DNA of 64,000 bases from Chromobacterium subtsugae (GTDB lineage: Bacteria > Pseudomonadota > Gammaproteobacteria > Burkholderiales > Chromobacteriaceae), in assembly GCF_001676875.1 (NCBI RefSeq), contig NZ_JYKA01000006.1:1-64000 (forward strand), in the 5' to 3' direction. The first letter of the stretch is position 1. Every line of letters begins with the position of its first letter. Shown one piece after another: positions 8,531 to 18,874 of this stretch. The notes below the pieces were generated by a model. The model was not told where the DNA came from, ran no database searches, and saw only the letters and a program-made list of their open reading frames with translations. Made by a program: the position numbers and the translations under genes.

Positions 8531-8559
8531 ATCGTACTCCGATACGGAGTTTATGACCA
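8531..8559 (-). promoter_or_regulatory. Predicted fdnGHI promoter with a palindromic operator in its spacer
   Basis: On the minus strand TGGTCA (8554-8559) and TACGAT (8531-8536) are separated by exactly 17 bases. The spacer holds the perfect palindrome ACTCCGTATCGGAGT (8536-8550), with 6-base arms around TAT. Transcription would begin near 8524, about 75 bases before fdnG. A repressor (TetR-like dimer, for instance) bound here would block polymerase. No canonical FNR box (TTGAT-N4-ATCAA) is evident. Confidence 0.5.
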
Positions 8560-8749
8560 TTTTATTGACATGGTTTTGCGGTGGGCATCGCGCCTGGAAC
8601 GGCGCCGCGCGGCAGGATGCCGCGGGGGAGGGGAAGAAAGCCTGCCGCTGTGAAACCGTCCGCTCAGCCCGAAGGGGCCGAGCGGCCTGTTCCATTCTTT
8701 GTAGCAGTTTTATTACGATTTACAGAATGCAATTGCAGAATATGCGAAT

Positions 8750-10165
8750 TCAATCGCCGCTTTGCCAGCCGCCGCCCAGGGCCTTCAGCAGGCTGACGCT
8801 GGCGATCAACTGGCTGCCGCGCAGTTGCGCCAGCGTCCGCCGGGCCGCCAGCTGGCTTTGCTGGGCGATGGCCAGCGTCAGCGCGCTGTCCAGCCCCTCG
8901 CGGTAGCGCAGTTGGGTGATGGCATAGGCCTGGTCCTGATTGCGGACGGCGATGTCCTGCTGCCGGCGCGCCTCGTCCAGGCCGCGCAGCGCGCCCAGCG
9001 CGTCCTGGGCTTCCTGCACCGCCTGCAGCACGGTCTGGCGGTAATTGGCCAGCGCGGCGCGGTAGCCGGCTTCGGCGTAGCCGACATTGGCGCGGGTCTT
9101 GCCGTTGTCGAACACGGTCTGGCTGGCTTGCAGGCCGATGGACCAGATCAGCGCCGGGGTGGAGAACAGGCCGGCCAGCGACGCCGATTCGCTGCCGGCG
9201 TAGGTCGGCGTCAGCGTCAATTGCGGGAAATAGGCCGCCTTGGCCACGCCGATCTGGGCATTGGCCGCCGCCATCGCGCGTTCGGCCGAGGCGATGTCCG
9301 GCCGGCGCTGCAGCAACTGGCTGGGGGCGCCGGCCGGCGCCGCCGGCATGGCCGCCGGCAGCGCGCCGGGCGCCAGGCGAAAGGCGGGAGCGGGCGCGCC
9401 GCTCAGCGTGGCCAGCAGGTCTTCGCCGACGCGGCGCTGGTTCAGCAGCAATTCTCGCTGGGCGCGGCTGGCGCTCACCGCCGCCGCTTGCAGCGCTTCG
9501 TCGCCGGCGGCGGCCAGTCCGGCCTGATGGCGGATGCGGGTCAGCTCCAGCACGCGCTGCTGCGCGGCGATGGTGCCGTCCAACAGCCGGATTTCCTCGT
9601 CCTCTTGGCGCAGCTGCAGGTAGGCGCTGGCCAGCTGGGCGGTGAGCAGCAGCTCGACGTTGGCGCGGTCGGCGGCGGCTTGTTCGGCGCCGGCGCGCGC
9701 GCTTTCGATGTCGCGGCGCACCCGGCCCAGCCAGTCGATCTCATAGCTGACGCTGAGCGTCGGCTTCAGGTCGTTCTGCACGGCGCTGCTGTTGACGCTG
9801 CCGTAGCTGGACAGCGGCCGGTCGGCCGAGACGCGGCTGCGCGCGGCGGCGGCGCCCAGGCTGACGGCCGGCAGCGCGGCCGCGCCATGGACGCGGCTTT
9901 GCGCTTCGGCCTGGTCCAGCCGGGCCAGCGCCGCCTGCAGCGTCGGGCTGCGCGCCAGCGCCTCGGCTTCCAGCCGGTTCAGCTCGTCGTCGCCGAAGGT
10001 GCGCCACCATTCGGTTTTGGGCTCGGCGTCGGCGGGGGCGGCCGGCAGCCAGCCGTCGCCGCTTTTCCATTGCGCCGGCAGTTCGCTGGGCGGGCGGACG
10101 TAATCGGGTCCGACGGCGGAGCAGGCGCCAAGGCTCAGCGCGATCAGCAGGGGAAGGGCGCGCAT
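8750..10165 (-). CDS. Outer-membrane efflux lipoprotein, NodT/OprM family
   Basis: A 471-residue outer-membrane channel protein of a tripartite efflux pump. The N-terminus carries a lipoprotein signal with lipobox LGAC (Cys about 15), then the family opening VGPDYVRPP. The body shows the duplicated TolC-type helical repeats (e.g. LDQAEAQSRVHGAAALP and AAYFPQLTLTPTYAG). It is the last gene of the operon RND permease - fusion protein - channel, starting five bases after the fusion-protein stop. Substrate cannot be told from sequence. Confidence 0.9.
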   Translation of the reverse strand: MRALPLLIALSLGACSAVGPDYVRPPSELPAQWKSGDGWLPAAPADAEPKTEWWRTFGDDELNRLEAEALARSPTLQAALARLDQAEAQSRVHGAAALPAVSLGAAAARSRVSADRPLSSYGSVNSSAVQNDLKPTLSVSYEIDWLGRVRRDIESARAGAEQAAADRANVELLLTAQLASAYLQLRQEDEEIRLLDGTIAAQQRVLELTRIRHQAGLAAAGDEALQAAAVSASRAQRELLLNQRRVGEDLLATLSGAPAPAFRLAPGALPAAMPAAPAGAPSQLLQRRPDIASAERAMAAANAQIGVAKAAYFPQLTLTPTYAGSESASLAGLFSTPALIWSIGLQASQTVFDNGKTRANVGYAEAGYRAALANYRQTVLQAVQEAQDALGALRGLDEARRQQDIAVRNQDQAYAITQLRYREGLDSALTLAIAQQSQLAARRTLAQLRGSQLIASVSLLKALGGGWQSGD

Positions 10166-10169
10166 CGCC

Positions 10170-11324
10170 TCACTCCCCGGCGGCGGCGATGGCGACCGCC
10201 TGGCCGTCGCGGATCGAGTCCGGCGGATTGACGATCACCTTGTCGCCGGCTTGCAGCCCGGCCTTGATTTCCACCTCGTGGCCGTAGTCGGTGCCCAGCG
10301 CCACGGTTTGCAGCTTGACCCGGTGGTGGGCGTCCACCAGCGCGACGCGGCTGCCCTTGGCGCCGAATTGCAGGGTGTTGGTGGGCAGGGTCAGCTTGCC
10401 GCCGTTGGGCAGCTTGAACGACACGTCGACGTATTGGCCCGGCAGCAGGCCATGGCCGGCGTTGGCCACTTCCACCTCCACTTGCAGCGTGCGGGTGGCG
10501 GGGTCGATGGCGCCGGCGGTGCGCGCCACCCTGCCGACGCTAGGCTGGCCGGGCGCTTCCTGGCGCGCGATGTCGGCCTTGTCGCCGACGCGGATGGCGC
10601 CGGCCTGGGCTTGCGGCACGTAGGCGTACAGATGCAGGCGGTCGATCTGGGCGGTGGCGAACAGGGCCTGCGCGCTGCCGCCGTTGCCGGCGTTGACCAG
10701 GCTGCCGGTGTCGATGTTGCGGCGGGTGACGATGCCGTCGAACGGCGCGACGACGCGGGCGAAGTCTTGCTGGTCGCGCAGGCGCTTCAGCTCGGCCTCG
10801 GTCTGGCGGTAGGCGCTTTCCTTCTCATCCAGTTCCTGCTGCGACACCGCGTCCTGCGCGCGCAGCGTCTTCCAGCGCAGGTAGGCGGTTTTGGCCAGGC
10901 CGAAATTGGCCTGGGCTTCCTGCACCTGCTTGTCGATGTCGGGAATGTCCAGCTCGGCCAGCAGCTCGCCCTTTTTCACCGGCTGGCCGATGTCCTTGTA
11001 CCAGCGCTTGATGTAGCCGTTGGTGCGGGCGTAGATCTGCGCCTCGGCCATGCCTTGCAGCGTGGCGGGCAGGGTGAGGCGGGCGTCGGCGCGGGCGGGC
11101 GACGGCGTGACCACGCTGACGGTCAGCACCGCGCGGCGCTCGGCCTCCCGGGCCAGCGCCGCGGCGTCGGCGTGGCGCACCAGCAGCGTGCGGGCGAGGC
11201 CGGCCAGCAGCAGGATCACGATCACGGCGGCGGCGACGCGGGCCTTGCGCGCCACCGCGCCGCGGCGTTCATGGTGCAAATGCAGTTCGGGCAGGCCCTG
11301 GTGGGCATGGCGGGATTCGGTCAT
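10170..11324 (-). CDS. RND efflux periplasmic adaptor (membrane fusion protein)
   Basis: A 384-residue HlyD/AcrA-type adaptor linking the inner-membrane pump to the outer-membrane channel. A basic cytoplasmic N-terminus precedes one membrane helix (VAAAVIVILLLAGLA). The split lipoyl halves are visible around GYIKRWYKDIGQPVKKGELLAELD and ARVVAPFDGIVTRRNIDTGSLV, with a coiled-coil hairpin between them, then the beta-barrel and membrane-proximal domains. It starts one base after the permease stop. The His/Glu-rich N-terminus (RHAHQGLPELHLHHERR) is a small oddity and might suggest metal contact, but that is speculation. Confidence 0.9.
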   Translation of the reverse strand: MTESRHAHQGLPELHLHHERRGAVARKARVAAAVIVILLLAGLARTLLVRHADAAALAREAERRAVLTVSVVTPSPARADARLTLPATLQGMAEAQIYARTNGYIKRWYKDIGQPVKKGELLAELDIPDIDKQVQEAQANFGLAKTAYLRWKTLRAQDAVSQQELDEKESAYRQTEAELKRLRDQQDFARVVAPFDGIVTRRNIDTGSLVNAGNGGSAQALFATAQIDRLHLYAYVPQAQAGAIRVGDKADIARQEAPGQPSVGRVARTAGAIDPATRTLQVEVEVANAGHGLLPGQYVDVSFKLPNGGKLTLPTNTLQFGAKGSRVALVDAHHRVKLQTVALGTDYGHEVEIKAGLQAGDKVIVNPPDSIRDGQAVAIAAAGE

Positions 11325-11325
11325 G

Positions 11326-14300
11326 TCATGCGTCCTGTGCGGCAGCCGGCGCGTCGGCCGCCTGTTGTTTGCGTTTGGCCAGATGGCGGTGGAAGCTGGC
11401 GAACACCACCGGCACGAACAGCAGCGTGGAGACGGTGGCGAACAGGAGGCCGCCTATCACCGCGCGGCCCAGCGGCGCGTTCTGCTCGGCGCCTTCGCCG
11501 AAGCCGATGGCCATCGGGATCATGCCTATGATCATCGCCAGCGCCGTCATCAGCACCGGGCGCAGCCGGGTGGCGCCGGCTTCCAGCGCGGCCGACAGCG
11601 GCGGCAGGCCCTCGTCCAGCCGCTGGCGGGCGAAGGACACCACCAGGATGCTGTTGGCGGTGGCCACCCCCATGGTCATGATGGCGCCGGTCAGCGCCGG
11701 CACCGACAGGTCGGTGCCGGTGAGAATCAGCATCCAGGCGATGCCGGCCAGCGCTGCCGGCAGCGCGCTGACGATGATGAAGGGGTCGAGCCAGGACTGG
11801 AAATTCACCACGATCAGCAGGTAGACCAGCACGATGGCGCCGAGAATGCCGACCGACAGGCCCAGGTAGGAGGACTGCATGGTTTCCACCTGGCCGCGCA
11901 TGTGGATCTGGCTGCCCTTGGGCAGGTGGGCCTTTTCCTCGTCGATGATGCGCTGGATGGCGGCGGCCACCGAGCCCAGGTCACGGCCGCGCGCGCTGGC
12001 GTAGATGTCGATCGACGGCAGGATGTTGTAGCGGGTGACGATGGCGGCTTCGCGTCCCGGCGCGGCGGTGACCAGATTGCCCAGCGTCTGCTGGCTGGCG
12101 GCGTGGCCGCCGGGCGGGTTGATCGGCAGCTGCATCAACTGGTCCAGGGTGCCGATCTGGTACTGCGGCGTCTGCGCCTGCATGTTGTAGACGATGCTGT
12201 TGGCCGGATTCAGCCAGAACGCCGGCTGGGTCTGCTGGCTGCCGGACAGCGGCAGCAGCAGGTTCTGCGCCACGTCGAACGGCGCGATGCCCATGCCCTG
12301 CAGCCGGGTCCGGTCCATGTTCAGCCGAATCGACGGCGCGTCCAGCCGCTGGTGCACGTGGACGTCGGCGGCGCCCGGCACCGCCTGGATCCGGGTCAGC
12401 AGCCGGCCGGCGAAGGCGGCGTTGTCGGCCTGGCTCTTGCCGACGATTTGCACGTCGATGGCGGCCGGCGAGCCGAAGTTGAGGATCTGGGTGATGATGT
12501 CGGCCGGCTGGAAGAAGAACTCCACGCCGGGGAAGCGCTTTTCCAGCGCCTTGGGCAGCGCGTCGACATAGCCTGCGCTGGGGCGGTGGCCGGGCTTCAG
12601 CGAGATCAGCACTTCGTCGTCCAGCGTGCCTATGGTGCCGGAGTTGCTGTAGGACAGGTTGATGCCGCTGTAGGGCAGGCCGATGTTGTCGATGATGGAG
12701 TCCAGGTCTTCCGGCGGGATCGCCTTGCGGATTTCGGCGTCCACCTGGTCGGCCAGGATGGCGGTGTTCTCGATGCGGGTGCCGGTGGGCGCGCGCACGT
12801 GCAGCTTGATCTGGCCGGTGTCCACTTCCGGGAACAGGTCGCGGCCCAGCAGCAGGTATAGCGCGCAGGAGGCCAGGCAGAAGCCGAGGAAGCCGGCGAT
12901 GAAGCGCTTGCGGTGGGTCAAGAGGTGGCTGAGCAGGTGCACATAGGTTTCGCGCAGCCGCTCGAAGCGGGCATTGAAGCGCTCGTGCACGCGGTGGATC
13001 CAGGCGTCGACGCGGCCGCCGCGGTGCTGGTGCCCCATCAGCAGCAGCGCCAGCGTCGGCACCAGCGTGCGCGACAGCACGTAGGAAGCCAGCATCGCGA
13101 ACACCACGGCCTCGGCCATCGGCACGAACAGATAGCGCGCCACCCCTTCCAGGAAGAACATCGGCACGAACACGATGCAGATGCACAGCGTGGAGACGAA
13201 AGCCGGGATGGCGATTTCGCCGGCGCCGTCCAGAATGGCGGTGTACAGCGGCGAGCCCATGTGCAGGTGGCGCTCGATGTTTTCTATCGTCACCGTGGCG
13301 TCGTCCACCAGGATGCCCACCGCCAGCGCCAGGCCGCCCAGCGTCATCACGTTGATGGTCTCGCCTATCGCGTGCAGCGCGACGATGGACGAGAAGATGG
13401 ACAGCGGGATGGAGACGGCGATGATGGAGGTGGTGCGCCAGTTGCCGAGGAACAGCAGCAGCATCACCGCGGTCAGCGCGGCGGCCACCAGCGCCTCGTG
13501 GATCACGCCTTCCACCGCGGTTTTGACGAAGATCGACTGGTCGGCCAGCAGGCTGACCTGGATGCCCTTCGGCAGCAGCGGCAACAGGCCGGGCAGCTTT
13601 TCCTTCAGGTGGCCGACCACGTCCAGCGTGGAGGCGCCGCCGTTTTTGTAGATCGACATCATCAGGCCGCGCTGGCCGTTTTGCTTGACGATATTGGTCT
13701 GTGGCGAGAAGCCGTCGCGCACGTGCGCCACTTCGCGCAGGAATACCGTGGCGCCGTTCGTCGTCTTCACCGGGATGTTGTTGAGGCCGGCGATGCTGTC
13801 GGGCGAGCCGTTCAGCGCCACATCGTATTCGGTGCCGCCGATCTTGGCGGTGCCGGAGGGCAGGGCCAGGTTTTGCGCGTTGACCGCGTTGACCACGTCG
13901 GCGGGCGTCAGCCCCTTGGCGGCGATGGCGCGGGTGTCCAGGTCCACCGACAGCAGGCGCACCTTGCCGCCGTAGGGATAGGTGATGGCGACGCCCGGTA
14001 TCGTCACCAGCTGCGGCCGCAGCGTGTTGACGGCGGTGTCGAACACGTCCTGTTCCGACAGCGTCTTGCTGGACAGCCCCAGCTGGATCACCGGCACGCT
14101 GGAGGCGGTGTACTTGATGATCAGCGGCGCGGTGGCTCCGGGCGGCATCTGCTTGACCACCGCCTGCGACACCGCCACCACCTGGGCGATGGCGGTCTGG
14201 ATGTTGACGCCGGGCTGGAAGAAGATCTTGATGATGGCGATGCCGGACAGCGATTGCGACTCGATGTGCTCGATGTCGTTGACGGTGGTGGTCAGCACCC

Positions 14301-14505
14301 GTTCATGAATCTGGGTGATGCGGTCGGCCATCTGCTGCGGCGGCAAGCCGCCATAGCCCCAGATCACGCTGATCACCGGAATGTCGATTTCCGGCAGCAC
14401 GTCCACCGGCGTGCGCATGATCGCCAGCGGCGTGGCCAGCAGGATGATGATGGCCATCACGATGAAGGTATAGGGCCGTTTCAGGGCCGTTTCTACAATC
14501 CACAT
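11326..14505 (-). CDS. RND efflux transporter permease
   Basis: A 1059-residue proton-driven inner-membrane pump of the hydrophobe/amphiphile efflux class. It begins MWIVETALKRPYTF with a first helix followed by PVDVLPEIDIPV. The start at 14505 is preferred over an upstream in-frame start at 14619, because family proteins begin at this point and an AGAGG lies 11 bases before it. The proton-relay aspartates are in GILVDDATVTIENIE (helix 4). A second half repeats the fold, with porter domains between. Unusually, the pump gene comes before its adaptor. No dedicated regulator gene is adjacent. Confidence 0.92.
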   Translation of the reverse strand: MWIVETALKRPYTFIVMAIIILLATPLAIMRTPVDVLPEIDIPVISVIWGYGGLPPQQMADRITQIHERVLTTTVNDIEHIESQSLSGIAIIKIFFQPGVNIQTAIAQVVAVSQAVVKQMPPGATAPLIIKYTASSVPVIQLGLSSKTLSEQDVFDTAVNTLRPQLVTIPGVAITYPYGGKVRLLSVDLDTRAIAAKGLTPADVVNAVNAQNLALPSGTAKIGGTEYDVALNGSPDSIAGLNNIPVKTTNGATVFLREVAHVRDGFSPQTNIVKQNGQRGLMMSIYKNGGASTLDVVGHLKEKLPGLLPLLPKGIQVSLLADQSIFVKTAVEGVIHEALVAAALTAVMLLLFLGNWRTTSIIAVSIPLSIFSSIVALHAIGETINVMTLGGLALAVGILVDDATVTIENIERHLHMGSPLYTAILDGAGEIAIPAFVSTLCICIVFVPMFFLEGVARYLFVPMAEAVVFAMLASYVLSRTLVPTLALLLMGHQHRGGRVDAWIHRVHERFNARFERLRETYVHLLSHLLTHRKRFIAGFLGFCLASCALYLLLGRDLFPEVDTGQIKLHVRAPTGTRIENTAILADQVDAEIRKAIPPEDLDSIIDNIGLPYSGINLSYSNSGTIGTLDDEVLISLKPGHRPSAGYVDALPKALEKRFPGVEFFFQPADIITQILNFGSPAAIDVQIVGKSQADNAAFAGRLLTRIQAVPGAADVHVHQRLDAPSIRLNMDRTRLQGMGIAPFDVAQNLLLPLSGSQQTQPAFWLNPANSIVYNMQAQTPQYQIGTLDQLMQLPINPPGGHAASQQTLGNLVTAAPGREAAIVTRYNILPSIDIYASARGRDLGSVAAAIQRIIDEEKAHLPKGSQIHMRGQVETMQSSYLGLSVGILGAIVLVYLLIVVNFQSWLDPFIIVSALPAALAGIAWMLILTGTDLSVPALTGAIMTMGVATANSILVVSFARQRLDEGLPPLSAALEAGATRLRPVLMTALAMIIGMIPMAIGFGEGAEQNAPLGRAVIGGLLFATVSTLLFVPVVFASFHRHLAKRKQQAADAPAAAQDA

Positions 14506-14795
14506 CTGGACGTGTTGCCTCTTGATTGCGGCGCGCGCGGCGGGCGCATGGCTGGGGGCGGCGAGCGGCCGCCCAAGCAGGCATGAGCCGCGCGGGCTGG
14601 CCGGTGGTGCCGATGGCAATCCGGGCCGCCCTTGTTGCAGCTTATGTCAGCTTTGGCGCGGTTTGGGGCCGGATTGTGCTTGCGGACGCCGCGGCGCATC
14701 GCCAGGGGTCCAAGCTGCATTAACTGGCCAGGCGGCCATGCCGTTGACACTTTTTCCCATCGTAGTAAAAAAATAATCTACTTTACTATTTCGGC
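14506..14795. other. Upstream region of the RND operon; contains an inverted repeat
   Basis: No gene is seen. An AT-rich patch holds TAGTAAA (14763-14769) facing TTTACTA (14782-14788), and a third TAGTAAAA at 14796 merges into the downstream terminator. The arms could form an operator for the RND operon, whose start is 260 bases away, but no convincing -35/-10 pair toward it was found. The 14510-14740 part is GC-rich and featureless. Confidence 0.3.
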
Positions 14796-14833
14796 TAGTA
14801 AAAACCCCGCGGCGCATCGGGCGCGGCGGGGTT
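14796..14833 (-). terminator. Intrinsic terminator of the tubulin-like gene
   Basis: On the minus strand AACCCCGC...GCGGGGTT forms a stem with further GCGC pairing inside, followed directly by TTTTTA. It lies just after the stop codon at 14855. Confidence 0.8.
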
Positions 14834-14854
14834 GGCAGCGGCGCGCCGGACGGC

Positions 14855-17023
14855 TCAGGCGTGCTTGCTGTGGGCGTAGGTGTTGAGCGAAACCACCCGG
14901 GTCTTGCCGATGCGGTGGCGGTAGATCTCGCGCAGATAACACACCGCTTTTTGCACGTGCTCGCGGGTCAGGCGGATGTCGTTGATCGAGACGAACTTCT
15001 TGGAGTCGCGGATCAGCTCGCGGTATTTCTTCTCGTACATCGGCTTGATGGCGAACCAGTTGGTGTCGAGGATCTTGGCCGGATTCTCGTACTCGTTCAG
15101 CAGCCGCTCCAGCACCGTTTCATCGAAATGCTCGGCGGTGATCAGGTCCAGTATCGTCTTGTCCAGGCTGTCGTCGAAACGGTGGTTGCCGTGGGCGAAG
15201 CAGCGCTTGATGAAGGCGACGATCAGCGTGAGGAAGTCGTCGCTCAGGCAGGGGCTCTTCGCCACCAGCGTGGTCAGGGACAGATTGGTGGACGCGCCTA
15301 TCACCAGCGCGTAGCGCTTCAGCGTGGTGCTGGGGAACAGGTCGTTCAGGTGGCGCTTCAGGCGGTTCAGGTCCAGGTAGGACAGCTTGTAGCCCTTGGG
15401 CAGCGACAGGATGGCCACCACCGACGAGCAGTTCTGGAAGAAGAACAGCTGGTTCAGTTTTTCCGCCGCGTAGCCGGACTGCTTGTAGTCGGCCAGCGCC
15501 GCGCGGTAGCTGGCCGATTCTATCGGCAGCAGGCTGATGCCTTCTATCGCCTGGGTCTGCTGGTTGAAGTGCGGCAGGTCGATCGAGCGGAAGAACAGGT
15601 CGTCGATGTCCAGCTTGTTGACGAAGCCGTCCGATCCCAGCGGGTCGGATACCACCGATTCGGCGTAAGCCACCGCCACCGGGCCGGCCAGGCTCATGAA
15701 CAGGTCGTTGGCGTCCAGCCGTATGGTTTCGCCCATGTCGATGCCGGCGCGCAGGAAGTAGTTTTCGTCGTAGTCGCTGGTGACGGCCTGGGCGGTGAGG
15801 ATGTTGAAGATCTGCTGCGAGATGTACTGGTTGGCGTGGCGCTCCATCGCGTTGACGTCGAGGTTTTCGATGCTGCCGGCGTCGTTTTCCTCGGCGTAGC
15901 GCATGATGTCGTTGGAGATCAGCATCATCGCGTTCCACGGCCGGATCCGACGCATCACGCTTTCGGCGCCGGCTTCCTCGTTGTCGAAGTTGTAGGAGAA
16001 GTCCCACTCTTCCGACAGGTATTTGCACAGCAGCCGGCCGGCGTTGATGTGCAGCGCTTCCGAGCCCTCGGCGTGCTGGCCGGAGATATTGGGCAGGATG
16101 CAGATGCCGCTGGTGAAGATGGGCTCGAATACGAAGCTGTAGTCGTCGGCTTGCTCCGGCTTGCCTTCGCTGCGGGTTTCGAAGGTCTTGCTCATGTAGG
16201 CGTACTGCTGGGCCAGGCCGAATTCCGAGGCCATGCCCGAGCCGGTGCCGCCGCCGGCGCTGAAGATGTAGAAGTACAGCCGCGACTGGTTGGCCTTGAT
16301 GCCGCAGGAGTCCACCAGATAGGAATGGATCAGCGTCCAGTCCGGATCGGAGAAGCTCAGCGTGTCCTTGTTGAGGATGATCTTGGCCAGGTATTGGCCC
16401 AGTATCGGCGCGTTGCCGGCGCCGCCGGCGTGGACCTCGGCCAGGTCCATGATCTTCAGCTTGTTGTAGTTGTTGATGAAGTCGCCCTGCTCGCCGCGGC
16501 GCGAGAAGCGGATGCGGCCCTTGATGTCCTTGTCCAGGTCGCCCAGCATCACCATCGGCTCGATCAGGAAGGCCGGCTTGGCCGCCTTGTGCGGCGACAG
16601 CAGGTTGCGGCGTATCCAGCGCCGCGGCCGCTGCTCCTGTTCCGGCGCGCTCTTGTCGTCCTGGTTGAACTCGTTCAGGTAGAACTTGCGGGCGTTGTAG
16701 ACCAGCGTCGCCACGTCCAGCGCGATATTGGAGCCGCAGCGGCCGAGGCCGATCAGGCAGACCGACGGGAACGGCCGCTCCGGCGGGCCGACCTGGCCGT
16801 CTTCGGCGTCCTGGGTGAAGGCCATGCCGCGCAGCGTGTCCAGATGCTGCAGGATGCGGTTGGTGTCGTGCTCGATGAAGTACTGGTACAGCCCGGCATG
16901 GCCGCGCTCGTTCAGGCTGAGCAGGTGACGGGCGGACACCGGCGGCGGGGAGGCGGTCGCGGCGTCGTTGTCGTCGGTGGATGGGGTGTTCGAGGATTGG
17001 TCGTACATTGATTGCATGATCAT
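14855..17023 (-). CDS. FtsZ/tubulin-fold GTPase of unknown role (Tubulin_2-like)
   Basis: A 722-residue protein with the landmarks of a tubulin/FtsZ GTPase. The T1 loop is GLGRCGSN (92-99). The phosphate-binding signature GGGTGSG lies at 257-263. The motif MMLISND (367-373) matches FtsZ IVIPND, which contacts guanine. A T7-like catalytic loop LDAND (436-440) is followed by a helix. About 85 residues precede the GTPase core. Large insertions separate the motifs, so it is not FtsZ. A long C-terminal region (about 470-722) has no recognisable motif. It most resembles the uncharacterised bacterial tubulin-like family Pfam Tubulin_2 (recalled, not searched). It stands alone between unrelated genes. 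Start codons at 17023, 17017 and 17008 are all possible; GAGA precedes the first two. Confidence 0.75.
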   Translation of the reverse strand: MIMQSMYDQSSNTPSTDDNDAATASPPPVSARHLLSLNERGHAGLYQYFIEHDTNRILQHLDTLRGMAFTQDAEDGQVGPPERPFPSVCLIGLGRCGSNIALDVATLVYNARKFYLNEFNQDDKSAPEQEQRPRRWIRRNLLSPHKAAKPAFLIEPMVMLGDLDKDIKGRIRFSRRGEQGDFINNYNKLKIMDLAEVHAGGAGNAPILGQYLAKIILNKDTLSFSDPDWTLIHSYLVDSCGIKANQSRLYFYIFSAGGGTGSGMASEFGLAQQYAYMSKTFETRSEGKPEQADDYSFVFEPIFTSGICILPNISGQHAEGSEALHINAGRLLCKYLSEEWDFSYNFDNEEAGAESVMRRIRPWNAMMLISNDIMRYAEENDAGSIENLDVNAMERHANQYISQQIFNILTAQAVTSDYDENYFLRAGIDMGETIRLDANDLFMSLAGPVAVAYAESVVSDPLGSDGFVNKLDIDDLFFRSIDLPHFNQQTQAIEGISLLPIESASYRAALADYKQSGYAAEKLNQLFFFQNCSSVVAILSLPKGYKLSYLDLNRLKRHLNDLFPSTTLKRYALVIGASTNLSLTTLVAKSPCLSDDFLTLIVAFIKRCFAHGNHRFDDSLDKTILDLITAEHFDETVLERLLNEYENPAKILDTNWFAIKPMYEKKYRELIRDSKKFVSINDIRLTREHVQKAVCYLREIYRHRIGKTRVVSLNTYAHSKHA

Positions 17024-17255
17024 CCATTCTCTATTCAGGTTACCCGGGTGAGGGGTGGTTGCGCCGGCGCGGGGCCTTGCGTCCTGTTGCAGCGAAGCTT
17101 TTTTGATAATTTTTGGTGTTATTCACACTACATTGTCAGGTGCAATTACCTTTTTGACTACAAAATTCTGTGATAGGCGGCGGGATGGGCCAGGCGCGTG
17201 CGGCGAACATGCCGCAGCGGATGGAGGCGGGGATGCGCGCGCGGCGCGCGGCAAT
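17024..17255. other. Intergenic region upstream of the tubulin-like gene
   Basis: AT-rich from about 17095 to 17170, as expected for a promoter region serving the minus-strand tubulin-like gene. I could not pick a promoter with confidence. No coding frame is convincing. Confidence 0.3.
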
Positions 17256-17283
17256 GAAAAACGCCGCCTGCAGGCAGGCGGCG
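17256..17283 (-). terminator. Intrinsic terminator of purB
   Basis: On the minus strand CGCCGCCTG pairs with CAGGCGGCG around a 4-base loop, followed by TTTTTC. It sits 25 bases beyond the purB stop. Confidence 0.85.
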
Positions 17284-17308
17284 CGTGGCGGTGCGGGACG
17301 GCGGCGCG

Positions 17309-18736
<1,428 letters not shown>

Positions 18737-18838
18737 CTAAGCCGGGCGTCGGGCATGTCGGCCATGCCTTCGCTGCGTGCTATTCAATGTAGCGGGTCGG
18801 CGCGGGCTTGCCGCCGATTCGCAGCTTGTCTTCATCTC

Positions 18839-18871
18839 AAAACAAACGGGCGACTGGCGCCCGTTTGTTTT
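18839..18871 (-). terminator. Intrinsic terminator of ffh
   Basis: A perfect 12-base stem AACAAACGGGCG/CGCCCGTTTGTT around ACTGG, with T runs on both strands. It follows the ffh stop at 18875 and could act in both directions. Confidence 0.85.
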
Positions 18872-18874
18872 CGC

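Noticed and set aside
8505-8749. A small gene between fdnG and the efflux channel
   Set aside because: Short frames exist but lack ribosome sites and family features. The region is better explained as the fdn promoter region and the end of the efflux operon.
4563-8906. A 1447-codon open frame on the plus strand opposite fdnGHI
   Set aside because: High GC creates long stop-free antisense frames. The minus strand encodes well-recognised formate dehydrogenase subunits, and the plus-strand translation is low-complexity (Gly, Val, Arg, Gln, His).
14744-14772. A perfect TTGACA on the plus strand as a promoter
   Set aside because: No suitable -10 at 16-18 bases and no plus-strand gene downstream.
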